Translations under genes and position numbers: made by a program
Assembly: GCF_003149245.1 (NCBI RefSeq)
Contig: NZ_QGDL01000011.1
Location: forward strand, 18,324-82,323
Direction of reading: 5' to 3'
DNA length: 64,000 nucleotides
Source: Faecalicatena orotica
Lineage (GTDB): Bacteria > Bacillota > Clostridia > Lachnospirales > Lachnospiraceae
The notes under the pieces: generated by a model
Database searches by the model: none
Seen by the model: the letters and a program-made list of their open reading frames with translations, nothing else
What the model was told of the DNA's origin: nothing
Part shown: positions 8,245 to 16,145 of the stretch, in pieces
Layout: each line of letters starts with the position of its first letter
How positions within the stretch are numbered: position 1 is the stretch's first letter

Positions 8245-10041
8245 TTAAAATAAGTTTTTATTTACTTCAAAATCCTCATCGGACAGAAGCTCGTAATTGG
8301 TTTCTCCGTAGCTTTCCTCCGGAAGTTCTTCCGGGTCAATAGAAAGAACAGAAATTGATGAGTGCTTGATGGTCACTTCGCCGTGTTTATATGCAGAAGC
8401 CTTTCCATCGGTTGTAAGTGCCACATTCGGGTGCTTCAAGATGTCATACTTGAAGTCCATAACGGGGCGTTCTCCACGAATAAACAGAATTGCATATTGG
8501 TTATCAAGCATACGAACCTCATCAGGGGTAAGAAGCTCTCGACCGCTAATCTGATAATTGGTGGAGTAGTTACCGCTTCGCCCGGTACTCTTTCCGAAAG
8601 TGTTGGTATCAATGGTTTCCTTGCCGAGAAGCTCGGACACATATTTGTGGGTGCTTTGCTCGTTACCGCCGAGATATAAAAACTCGTCGCAGTTGCCGAC
8701 AATACTTTCCCATTGCTTTTCAAACAAGGCTTTTAACTGAGCCAAGTTCTGCAAGATGATACTTACCGACACTCCACGGGAACGCATAACCGACAGTATT
8801 TTGTCAAAGTCATCGGGCAGGCTCACATTCGCAAATTCGTCCATCAGGAAATGAACGGGAACGGGAAGCGAGCCTCCGTGAATATGGTCGGCAGCATAAA
8901 ACAACTGCTGAAAAAGCTGTGTGTAAAGGATAGATACCAAGAAGTTAAAGCTGGAATCGTTATCCGGTATCAAAGCAAACAGAGCGACCTTTTTTTCTCC
9001 GAGTGACGGGAGGTCAAGCTCGTCTGTGGTAGTTAAAGAAGCAAGACTTTCAAGGTTAAACTTTTCCAGTCTTGCCGCAAGGGTTATCTGTATGGACTTT
9101 AAGGTTTTCGCCGCACCAGAATGATAGGAACGGTAATACTTCAAAGCGATGTGGTCGGGATTTGACATTTCCAGTTCCGCAAACAGTTCGTCAAGAGGAG
9201 AAGGTCTTGTGTCCTCCTCGTCCTCAATCGCACCGGCTCTGAGCATTTCCATTATCATTGCAAAGTTCTGTTCATCTTCGGGTGCTTCATAATGAAGATA
9301 GAATACAAGTGCAAGCAGAAGCATTGAAGCCGAGGTGTCCCAAAAGGGGTCTTGTGCCTGACTGCCTTTCGGAGTGGTACTCTTAAAAAGGTTCGTCACG
9401 AGCTTTTGCACATCGTTGTCATTCTGCAAATAGACAAACGGGTTATAGCAATGGCTTTTCTCCATTGAAATCAAATCGAGAACACGGACTTCATAGCCTT
9501 TGCTTTCAAGCAGCTTTCCGGTATCTCGGAGTATTTCGCCCTTTGGGTCAAGAATGACAAATGATGTGTTGCACTGCATAAGATTCGGCTTGCAGTAAAA
9601 CCTTGTCTTACCGGCTCCCGAACCGCCGCACACAAGGGTGTTTAAGTTTCTTCGGTGCTTCTTCGCATTGAGTCCGATACAGACATTTTGCGTCATCAGC
9701 TTATTTGCAGAAGCCGGAGACTGTCTGTATTTTTTGTTTACGGCTCTTGCGTTGCCCCATTTTGCAGAGCCGTGTTCTTCACGCCTTCGGTAATTTTTCT
9801 GCGTTGAGAAGTAAATCCCGATACCCATTGCATAGCAGAGAAGCAAAACGAGGACAGTTTTTAGGCTGTCCTCGCATAGCTCAATATGGAATGGGTTGTT
9901 GAACGCTGTTAATAGGCTCGGCAGTATTTCCGGCAATCCTCCTTTTACAGAGGGTGCAATCAGAAGTGCCAGCCATACGACCGGGATAATACCGATGACG
10001 GAAAGAATAATCGCAGACTGCCTTTCGTTATCTCGATTCAC
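8245..10041 (-). CDS. virD4: VirD4-like coupling protein (CD1115 family)
   Basis: About 598 residues from a GTG start at 10041, which has AAAGGA eight bases upstream. The longer frame from 10119 has no such signal. Two N-terminal membrane spans precede the ATPase, with Walker A GGSGAGKTR at about residue 140 and Walker B FLMDEFANV at about 400. The VirD4/TraG coupling protein delivers the relaxase-DNA complex to the secretion channel. Its start overlaps the 67-residue gene upstream by 14 bases. A cluster of acidic residues at the C-terminus is usual for the family. Confidence 0.94.
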   Translation of the reverse strand: MNRDNERQSAIILSVIGIIPVVWLALLIAPSVKGGLPEILPSLLTAFNNPFHIELCEDSLKTVLVLLLCYAMGIGIYFSTQKNYRRREEHGSAKWGNARAVNKKYRQSPASANKLMTQNVCIGLNAKKHRRNLNTLVCGGSGAGKTRFYCKPNLMQCNTSFVILDPKGEILRDTGKLLESKGYEVRVLDLISMEKSHCYNPFVYLQNDNDVQKLVTNLFKSTTPKGSQAQDPFWDTSASMLLLALVFYLHYEAPEDEQNFAMIMEMLRAGAIEDEEDTRPSPLDELFAELEMSNPDHIALKYYRSYHSGAAKTLKSIQITLAARLEKFNLESLASLTTTDELDLPSLGEKKVALFALIPDNDSSFNFLVSILYTQLFQQLFYAADHIHGGSLPVPVHFLMDEFANVSLPDDFDKILSVMRSRGVSVSIILQNLAQLKALFEKQWESIVGNCDEFLYLGGNEQSTHKYVSELLGKETIDTNTFGKSTGRSGNYSTNYQISGRELLTPDEVRMLDNQYAILFIRGERPVMDFKYDILKHPNVALTTDGKASAYKHGEVTIKHSSISVLSIDPEELPEESYGETNYELLSDEDFEVNKNLF

Positions 10042-10231
10042 AGGAGCGTTCCTTTTCGATAACTCTGAACTTTTTCTTTGGGGCAGTTCCGACCTTGATG
10101 ATAAGGTCGTCCACCGCATCGGTAGATTTTCCCTCGTTCATCAAATCTGTTTTCTCGTCGTTGAGAGAACGGATAATAATGCCGTGTTCATAATCGTCCA
10201 ATGCGATATGATACATTTCTTCCTTCGCCAT
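10028..10231 (-). CDS. Small conserved ICE protein (67 aa), paralogue of the gene at 35.8 kb
   Basis: 67 residues with a central pattern Y/F-H-I-x-L-x-D-x-E and a C-terminal basic tail. It aligns over about 50 residues with the product at 35841-36020: both have HI.L.D.E, an S/K-x-DGVDD or DAVDD core and a Lys-rich end. No function is known to me. It lies between the ArdC-like gene and virD4 and overlaps virD4 by 14 bases. Confidence 0.75.
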   Translation of the reverse strand: MAKEEMYHIALDDYEHGIIIRSLNDEKTDLMNEGKSTDAVDDLIIKVGTAPKKKFRVIEKERSCESR

Positions 10232-10240
10232 AGTCTCACC

Positions 10241-11125
10241 TTATCTTTCGTAGTCTTTGCTTCGTTCCTGCTTTTTCTTGTAAAGCTCATCGGAAACACG
10301 GGAGTGAATATCCGCCATTGCGTTTCTCGTTTTGGAAAGCTCATAGCGAATGTCCTTCGGCTCTTTGCTGGCGAGCTTCTCAGGGATACGGTTGATAGCA
10401 AAATTCTGTGTATCGACGCCGTACTTTTTGCAAAGCATATAGCCGATACATACTGCCTGAAAGCCCATATCCGCTCTGCTGTAACTGTCGCTGTTGATGG
10501 AGAGCTGTGCGTGGCCAAGCTCCTGTGCTACGCACTGAGCGACTGCTACGCTGTCTCCCACATCACGCTTTACATACAAGGTCTGTTCCTCGTTGTTGTA
10601 AAACGCCGCCATATTGGGATACGGAAGCTCATTTGTTGCTTCCACTTCAACCGGGGAAGAATCCAGCATAACGGTAATGAGTGCTTTCGGGTCTCGGTTG
10701 ACAGTCGGTGCAGGCGGTCTCTTGCCGTTGGTCTGAGAAACATCAAAGACCTTTTTCACATTGTAGGAAATGCCGGTCGTACCGTCTCTCTTGGCATACT
10801 CGACAGGTTCAAGAATGGAAATGCTTTTTGCACCTTTCTGAATTTTCACATTGTCCTTGCTCCAGTCGTCAAAGTTTTTAAGCTGGCTTGCTTCGGGAAG
10901 CTGCTTGAAAATCAGAAGTGCGTTGACCGCAGAGTATCGGTCAAGACGGCTCTGCGTATCAAGGAAGGCTTTGAACTTTTCCGGGTCGGAAACAATCGCC
11001 TTTGCGGTGTCGTCCGCCATCTGATATACGGCTTCTTTTTCCGCTTTCATCTTCTCGGCATATTCCTCTTTGGAAAGTCGTTTGCTCTGCTGTCCTGCCT
11101 TAGCAGGGGTAAAATTGTTTGTCAT
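10241..11125 (-). CDS. ArdC/LtrC-like antirestriction protein with a degenerate protease motif
   Basis: 294 residues. The N-terminal half (about 35-105) matches the ArdC-N/LtrC-like single-strand DNA-binding domain: FLDTQSRLDRYSAVNALLI, then a K-GAKSI strand and ILEPV. The C-terminal half has the helix AQELGHAQL (about residue 200), where ArdC-type metalloproteases have HE-x-x-H; the first His is replaced, so zinc-dependent activity is doubtful. ArdC proteins coat incoming DNA and protect it from restriction. GAGAGG stands eight bases upstream of the ATG. It lies between the PcfB-like and VirD4 genes in the transfer operon. Confidence 0.78.
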   Translation of the reverse strand: MTNNFTPAKAGQQSKRLSKEEYAEKMKAEKEAVYQMADDTAKAIVSDPEKFKAFLDTQSRLDRYSAVNALLIFKQLPEASQLKNFDDWSKDNVKIQKGAKSISILEPVEYAKRDGTTGISYNVKKVFDVSQTNGKRPPAPTVNRDPKALITVMLDSSPVEVEATNELPYPNMAAFYNNEEQTLYVKRDVGDSVAVAQCVAQELGHAQLSINSDSYSRADMGFQAVCIGYMLCKKYGVDTQNFAINRIPEKLASKEPKDIRYELSKTRNAMADIHSRVSDELYKKKQERSKDYER

Positions 11126-11130
11126 TGTGA

Positions 11131-11925
11131 TTACCTCTCTTTCACATTTTTGCTTTTGGGTTTCGGCTGCTGGTGTACGGTCTGTGCCGGGGCGTTCTTG
11201 ACCTCCGGCTTGGATACCTCCGGCTCTTTGCGTTCTGCTTCTTTCTGCTGCTTGGACTGTGCCTTATATCGGTCGAGCTTTGCTTTCACCGACGGCTTTC
11301 TCTGTCTGTCGCTGACAGTACCCTTATCAGTTTGCATATCTACCGGCTCGGAGTCGTGCCTTGACGGAGGGTTTTTGTCCGTTTTGGCGACTGTGGGGTT
11401 TGACTGGGAATACCCCTCTTTTTGAATAGGTTTTCTGACGGCTTCCTCAGTGATGATTTCGTTTTTGGTTTTCGTCGGCTTGTCTTTTTCCAAAGCTTCA
11501 CGCTTTTCGACAGCCTTCTGAGACTCGGTGACAATCGCAGCCTTATCAACCTTGCCGAGTTCAAATCTCTCAACGATTCGCTGAATTTTGGAAGCGTCCT
11601 CTGCACGGGCAATAATATCAATCGGTACATTATCGCCCTTTGTGTTTTTATCCCTGAGTACGCAGTAGAGAACGCCGTAGCGTTTTGCCTGCTCGGTAAA
11701 CTTTTTCAAGTCCTTGTTGGGGATAGAAAACACCTTCAGCTCCTTGCCCGACTTAATCATATTGGTAAGTCGAGCCTTGCCCTTTGTTTTCTGTTCCTGT
11801 TTGAGAACAGAGACTAAAAGAACGGCAATATTCTTTGCTGCCGCTCCACTTAATTTTGCGGCTACTTCAAAGCCCTCAAGCGATAGCCTGACGACCTGTT
11901 CTGCCGCATCACCTCCGTTTGTCAT
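11131..11925 (-). CDS. PcfB-like protein (DUF3801)
   Basis: 264 residues from the ATG at 11925, which has AAGGAG ten bases upstream. The first 130 residues form the DUF3801 domain. The remainder is a Lys/Glu/Pro-rich tail without stable structure, ending in a basic stretch. DUF3801/PcfB proteins are encoded next to the relaxase and coupling protein and act as relaxosome accessory factors in pCF10-type transfer. The start overlaps the relaxase gene by 17 bases. Confidence 0.85.
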   Translation of the reverse strand: MTNGGDAAEQVVRLSLEGFEVAAKLSGAAAKNIAVLLVSVLKQEQKTKGKARLTNMIKSGKELKVFSIPNKDLKKFTEQAKRYGVLYCVLRDKNTKGDNVPIDIIARAEDASKIQRIVERFELGKVDKAAIVTESQKAVEKREALEKDKPTKTKNEIITEEAVRKPIQKEGYSQSNPTVAKTDKNPPSRHDSEPVDMQTDKGTVSDRQRKPSVKAKLDRYKAQSKQQKEAERKEPEVSKPEVKNAPAQTVHQQPKPKSKNVKER

Positions 11926-13279
11926 TACGGTTCTGCTCCTTTCTTTCTTGTTTTTCTTCGTAAACTCTAACCGTTTCAAGGTTGGCTTCAATGACCTTTG
12001 ACCTTTCGGCTATGTCATCACAAAGACCGACCTCTTTGCGGAGAGTCCACAGCTTGCTCGTGATTGCCGTAATCTGCTCTTTGACATTTGATAGCTCATC
12101 GTCACTCAAATTTCTTCTTAACTGTTTTCGCAGGTGCGTTCTATCGTCAGTCAGGGATTTGATTTGGGACAACACGGACTCTTTATATGAGAAAAGCTGC
12201 TCGTCGGTAGAAATGTTCTCCCGTCCAAGCAGCCTTGTCTCCTGAGTGATTTTGTCGAGCTTCAGCAAATCTTCTTTCAAAAGATAGTGAAGCCTTGCGG
12301 TATTCTGTTTTTTGTACTTCGGCAGATAACCCAGCTTATAGCAGTAATGCAGATACAGCCCATACAGTCCGCCGACTTTTTTGATTTTGTGTTCTCTTGT
12401 GGGCAATCGGTACTGTCTGACTCTTACCGTTTCCTTTGCAAAAGGAACGATGAGAACCTTTTGATTTTCCGTCAACCTACGCTTGATTGCTTCCTCGGTA
12501 TAATTCTCTCCAAGGGATTTAAGTCGTATCGGCTTCTTGTATCCTTTCGGAACAATCGTCCAATACTTTCGGCTGTCGCTGAGACAATGCTCATAGCCCA
12601 TCTGAGTCAGGATATAATCAAAGGTCTTTAAGTTGGTGCTGTGTGCAATCGCTTCATCAATGGCGTTACGGGTCATTGAATATCGGCTCGGCATACCTGC
12701 TTGCTCCTGCTTATAGTAATAAGAGGATTGCTTACTGCGGTTTGGGTTCGGATTGTAATACAGTCCGTATTTTTCACAGAGACGGTCGGCAACCAAGCGA
12801 AACTTGAACCACGCTTTTTCATCGCCCCATAACCGCTTGCCGTCCACAAAGGAAACGGAGTTGATTACATAGTGGCAGTGCAGGTGCTTCGTGTTCAGAT
12901 GTGTAGTAACCACCACCTGAAATCTTTTGCCCCACACTTCGTTTGCAAATTCCATTCCGATTTTCTGTGCCAGCTCCGGGGATATGTCCTGTTCCTTAAA
13001 GCTCAGGTATCCGTGATAGGCTTGTATGCCGTCGTCTTTGCCGTATGCTTTTTTCACAGAAACAAACTGGTCTCTTGCGGTCGCAGGATTGCAGTTGATA
13101 CCCTCAACGAAAAACTCACGCTCGGTTTTTTCTTCGTCCTTTGCGTAGGCAAGCACATCACGGAGAGCCTGATACTGTTCCTCGGTGTAAATATCTGCCG
13201 CAGTCTTTTCGGGATTGGCGGCATAGTCGATTACCTGACCGAGCCTTGATGTGACAGACCACAATTTACTTACTGCCAT
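11909..13279 (-). CDS. mobA: MOB-P type relaxase (VirD2-like)
   Basis: 456 residues. The N-terminal nuclease domain shows a three-His metal motif (NTKHLHCH, His 132, 134 and 136) and an Asn/Asp-rich surrounding typical of relaxase/mobilisation nuclease proteins. A Tyr near the N-terminus (residue 19) is a candidate for the nicking residue. The C-terminal 150 residues are helical and charged. The enzyme cuts and covalently binds one strand at oriT to start transfer. It overlaps mobC upstream by ten bases and the PcfB gene downstream by 17. Confidence 0.93.
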   Translation of the reverse strand: MAVSKLWSVTSRLGQVIDYAANPEKTAADIYTEEQYQALRDVLAYAKDEEKTEREFFVEGINCNPATARDQFVSVKKAYGKDDGIQAYHGYLSFKEQDISPELAQKIGMEFANEVWGKRFQVVVTTHLNTKHLHCHYVINSVSFVDGKRLWGDEKAWFKFRLVADRLCEKYGLYYNPNPNRSKQSSYYYKQEQAGMPSRYSMTRNAIDEAIAHSTNLKTFDYILTQMGYEHCLSDSRKYWTIVPKGYKKPIRLKSLGENYTEEAIKRRLTENQKVLIVPFAKETVRVRQYRLPTREHKIKKVGGLYGLYLHYCYKLGYLPKYKKQNTARLHYLLKEDLLKLDKITQETRLLGRENISTDEQLFSYKESVLSQIKSLTDDRTHLRKQLRRNLSDDELSNVKEQITAITSKLWTLRKEVGLCDDIAERSKVIEANLETVRVYEEKQERKEQNRNDKRR

Positions 13280-13611
13280 TTCATATCGCTCTTATCGGGT
13301 CTTAAAAAAGTACGCTCCACATCAGCCTGAAACTTGTGCCAACGCTCGGCTTCCTTTTTAAGCTGCGGTGCGTCCACAAATCCGAGGGTGTTTGCTTTTA
13401 CCGCAAGCTGATTGATGTTGTTCCCGATAGCAGAAAGCTCACGCATAACATCGTAAAATCTTTCGTCGGGCTTTTCTCTCGGCTCATAGCCTTTGAGAAG
13501 TAAACGGATAAGACCTCCTTCGGAAAGACACGCCCGTTTTGCTTTTTTCTGCAAATCCTGAGCTTCTGCCTTGTTCATCAGAATGTGCTTTTCAATGTTT
13601 CTCTTGCTCAT
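13270..13611 (-). CDS. mobC: MobC-like relaxosome accessory protein
   Basis: 113 residues. An N-terminal ribbon-helix-helix-like region with the phrase EGGLIRLLL is followed by the conserved bacterial mobilisation motif LSAIGNNINQLAVKAN (about 63-78). MobC binds oriT and helps the relaxase open the DNA. The gene overlaps both the relaxase (ten bases) and the small membrane protein gene upstream (20 bases). Confidence 0.9.
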   Translation of the reverse strand: MSKRNIEKHILMNKAEAQDLQKKAKRACLSEGGLIRLLLKGYEPREKPDERFYDVMRELSAIGNNINQLAVKANTLGFVDAPQLKKEAERWHKFQADVERTFLRPDKSDMKWQ

Positions 13612-13735
13612 TTTTATCGCTGTCCTTTCTGTAAATATAGTGCCTGTCCCGGTTTATCTGAAACAGGCACATTGTTGTTACTCCGAAAAAACCGCCGATG
13701 ATTAACCCGGCGGCGACCAATACTATCTCCCGCAT
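13592..13735 (-). CDS. Small single-span membrane protein (DUF3789-like, 47 aa)
   Basis: A 47-residue frame read directly from the sequence. It has MREIVLVAAG, then IIGGFFGVTTMCLF as one membrane span, then a charged cytoplasmic tail. AAAGGAG lies eight bases before the ATG. The CLFQINR junction is characteristic of DUF3789, a family of tiny proteins in clostridial ICEs and phages. It sits between the oriT-like region and mobC and overlaps mobC by 20 bases. Confidence 0.75.
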   Translation of the reverse strand: MREIVLVAAGLIIGGFFGVTTMCLFQINRDRHYIYRKDSDKNEQEKH

Positions 13736-13766
13736 AGTTTATGCTCCTTTCTTGCTTGGGGTATTA

Positions 13767-13856
13767 GGGGCAACCCCTAACGAGTGTACCGTTTTGGACA
13801 TTTCTGTCCATAAATGGTCTGCTCGCTAAGATTATGCAGACACTCAGGGTTGCCCC
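13767..13856. other. Candidate origin of transfer (nested inverted repeats)
   Basis: A 130-base non-coding gap next to mobC holds three inverted repeats. The outer arms GGGGCAACCC (13767-13776) and GGGTTGCCCC (13847-13856) match perfectly over ten bases. Inside are TGGACA/TGTCCA around a four-base loop (13795-13810) and GTCTGC/GCAGAC (13817-13841). Placement beside mobC and the relaxase gene and the nested repeats fit an oriT. I cannot identify the nick site. Confidence 0.55.
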
Positions 13857-13868
13857 ATAGATTGACTT

Positions 13869-14786
13869 TTATCTCTCCATATCCTTTGAGACAGGCTTAT
13901 ACGGCTTTGCTTCAATACCGTCCATAGACTTGTAAAATCTCTCCGGGTATTTGAACTTTTCCTCGTACTTACGAGCCAGTTCTTTCGGCATACTGAGAAA
14001 CTTTTCCGACTCAATCGGTGCGTAAGCAATGAAGAACTTGCCGGCAATAATGTCGAGCATTTCACGGTTGCTGTCATCTTTCACATAACATTTTTCAATC
14101 TTCCAACCGTCCTTGCCACCGTGTTCATCAGCCATATACGCTTCCAGTCGCACACATTTATCCGACCCGTCAAGGGAAGAAGCATAGATAGAATATCCGC
14201 CCATACCCTCAATGAAAGCCTTATTGTTACTGCTGACAACATAGGTTCTTTGTTCCTCTGTGTATGGCTTGTCAAAGCTGTCTGCCGTAAAAACAATATA
14301 TCCGGTCGTGTGGTTTCTTTCTTTTTCTGCCTGCCGGAAATGAGCTTTCAACTGCGGATAACTCATCTCAACATTCTCAGGTTCGGAATAAACAGCCCTG
14401 TTCAACGGCAAACCGTTCATCTTTCCTTCCTCGTTGCAGATGATGGCAACCTCGTCCTCAAAGGGCATATATTCTTCAATATCTCCCTCCACAAGAGACT
14501 GCATTGCTTCCAGCGTATCCTCAATCTCAATGAGCTTCGGATACCTGCCCGGCTCAACGAGAATGACAGAAATCTTCTCCGGTGCTTCAACCTTCTCAAA
14601 GGTGTCCTCGTAAATATTCAAGGCGAGGGAGCTTCCGTTTTCCCAACTCATATGAATCTGTCCGGCGTCGTCAACAAACTTAACCGTTCCTTTCAGACCG
14701 TATGGCATTTGACTTTCGCCAGCCATTTCAGTGAGTACAATCTGCGTACCCTCCGGGTACATTTCTCTGATTTCTTTTAGTTTCAT
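13869..14786 (-). CDS. DUF4314/DUF3846-containing protein
   Basis: 305 residues. Residues 1-60 form a DUF4314 small beta-barrel with G-T-x-V-x-V-D strands; about 70-140 are DUF3846 with VEPGRYPK and LNRAVY. The last 130 residues are of unknown fold. Such proteins occur next to the primase-like toprim gene in these elements, and their role is not known. The start overlaps the toprim gene end by four bases (ATGA), so they are co-translated. Confidence 0.82.
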   Translation of the reverse strand: MKLKEIREMYPEGTQIVLTEMAGESQMPYGLKGTVKFVDDAGQIHMSWENGSSLALNIYEDTFEKVEAPEKISVILVEPGRYPKLIEIEDTLEAMQSLVEGDIEEYMPFEDEVAIICNEEGKMNGLPLNRAVYSEPENVEMSYPQLKAHFRQAEKERNHTTGYIVFTADSFDKPYTEEQRTYVVSSNNKAFIEGMGGYSIYASSLDGSDKCVRLEAYMADEHGGKDGWKIEKCYVKDDSNREMLDIIAGKFFIAYAPIESEKFLSMPKELARKYEEKFKYPERFYKSMDGIEAKPYKPVSKDMER

Positions 14787-15736
14787 CGTGCAAAACTCCT
14801 TTCGGTTTTATCCTTTATCCCTAAGCGTTTACAAAGAAAATCGTTGACATCTTTCCCGTATTGGGGAGGGTCGTCAACGACTTCATACTTATCTGAGAGA
14901 ATAGTCTGCAACGCTTTGGTAGCTTTTCTTCCGGCAATATCATTGTCCAAATGAAGAACAATTCGCCTGATTGTTTTGTCCTTTTCAAGCATCCTGCCGA
15001 GTGTAACAGGCACTTTCGAGTCCTCAATTTTCTGCTTTGGGGAATACACTCCCGCAAGAGAAACAAGGTTAAACTGTCGCCAGTCTTTGCCCTCCAGCTT
15101 CATCAAAGTTGCATAGGAAAGCAGGTCAATGGCACACTCAAAAAGATGAACCTCTCCGGTGTTTTCGGCAGTCAGGCGGAAAGAATATTGCTTTTTACTG
15201 CCGGTGCAGTCGCCCATAATCCTTGATTGATTTGTCGCTCTGTATGCGGCGTATTTAGGTTCTTTGTCCTCGTCATAGCCGATAAAAACAGCATTGTGAT
15301 ACGGAAGCGACTCAATGATTAGCTCCTGTTCCAAGCAGTAGTTGATGATTTCAAAATCAATGCCACGCCCGAAAAGATAATCAAATACCACATCGGTAGT
15401 GGGGCTTTTTTCAGGCAGAAGCAAAGGCTGTTCCTCATAGCTCTTGATGTTTTCGCAAGTCGGAAAGTTGACTGAACCGTTTCCCATAATGGTCTGAACC
15501 GCCTGCACAAAATCCATTCCACGGACTTTGATAAGGTAATCGAGGGCGGATTTGCCCCCGATACCTCTCGACCACCACATCCATTTTCCGTTGGATATCT
15601 TCAAGCTGTCGTGGGTTCTTGTGGTGTAGGTGTTACTTGAAAACTTGACAAGCTCGCCCGGTTCATACTCTCTGAGATAGGTTAATAAGTCCATTCGCTT
15701 GGCTTCTGTTATGACTTCCGGTGCTATATACGGCAT
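14783..15736 (-). CDS. DUF3991/toprim-domain primase-like protein
   Basis: About 317 residues. The N-terminal DUF3991 zinc-finger-related domain contains the KWMWWSRGIGGKSALDY signature (about 50-66). The toprim domain follows, with its acidic residue in FECAIDLLSY and the metal pair in HLDND. Proteins of this kind resemble DnaG primase cores and are thought to prime DNA synthesis during element replication or transfer. The ATG at 15736 follows GGCGGTG; a GTG three codons upstream is an alternative. Confidence 0.85.
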   Translation of the reverse strand: MPYIAPEVITEAKRMDLLTYLREYEPGELVKFSSNTYTTRTHDSLKISNGKWMWWSRGIGGKSALDYLIKVRGMDFVQAVQTIMGNGSVNFPTCENIKSYEEQPLLLPEKSPTTDVVFDYLFGRGIDFEIINYCLEQELIIESLPYHNAVFIGYDEDKEPKYAAYRATNQSRIMGDCTGSKKQYSFRLTAENTGEVHLFECAIDLLSYATLMKLEGKDWRQFNLVSLAGVYSPKQKIEDSKVPVTLGRMLEKDKTIRRIVLHLDNDIAGRKATKALQTILSDKYEVVDDPPQYGKDVNDFLCKRLGIKDKTERSFAR

Positions 15737-15752
15737 AGGTATCACCGCCGTT

Positions 15753-16145
15753 CTACATCAGCAAATCGGCAACAGCTTTCTGTATCGGTTCGTTGATACT
15801 GAGCTTTGCAATGATGATAAGTATCTTGTCAACAGGGCAGCCGATGTCATTCCAAACAGTCCAAGCATCTTCCGCAAGGTCGTCATTTTCATACAAAGCA
15901 ATGATTTCTTCCGGCGAAAACACCGTTTCAATGCTCTGTCGAACCAACTCTCCATAGAAAGAAAGCTTTGCATTTCTAAGAGCAAATTCTGCTTCCTTTG
16001 CGGGTGGTTTGCTTCTTTTCAATTCGAGATATGCTTTATCAAGTCTCCTGACCACAACCATCATCATTGCGTCAAAAGGGTTGATGATTGCTTTTCTGCA
16101 AGGGCAGTTTTCTCTTTCTTTATCGGGTGTCATTTTATCGTTCAT
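15753..16145 (-). CDS. Hypothetical ICE protein (130 aa)
   Basis: Not recognised. The product is helical, without signal peptide, with an acidic C-terminal half and a CPCR motif near residue 15. AAAGGAG stands seven bases before the ATG at 16145, so I shorten the longer frame. It overlaps the 3' end of the giant helicase gene by 11 bases and precedes the toprim gene by about 16 bases. It belongs to the DNA-processing block, but its role is unknown. Confidence 0.7.
   Translation of the reverse strand: MNDKMTPDKERENCPCRKAIINPFDAMMMVVVRRLDKAYLELKRSKPPAKEAEFALRNAKLSFYGELVRQSIETVFSPEEIIALYENDDLAEDAWTVWNDIGCPVDKILIIIAKLSINEPIQKAVADLLM

Noticed and set aside
10041-10119. Longer N-terminus for VirD4
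   Set aside because: The upstream ATG has no ribosome site, and the extra residues overlap the small 67-residue gene; the GTG at 10041 has AAAGGA at good spacing.
9896-11425. 509-codon open frame on the plus strand
   Set aside because: It runs antisense to virD4, the 67-residue gene, the ArdC-like gene and the PcfB-like gene, all of which have clear motifs. It has no ribosome site and a Leu/Cys/Phe-rich composition typical of shadow frames.
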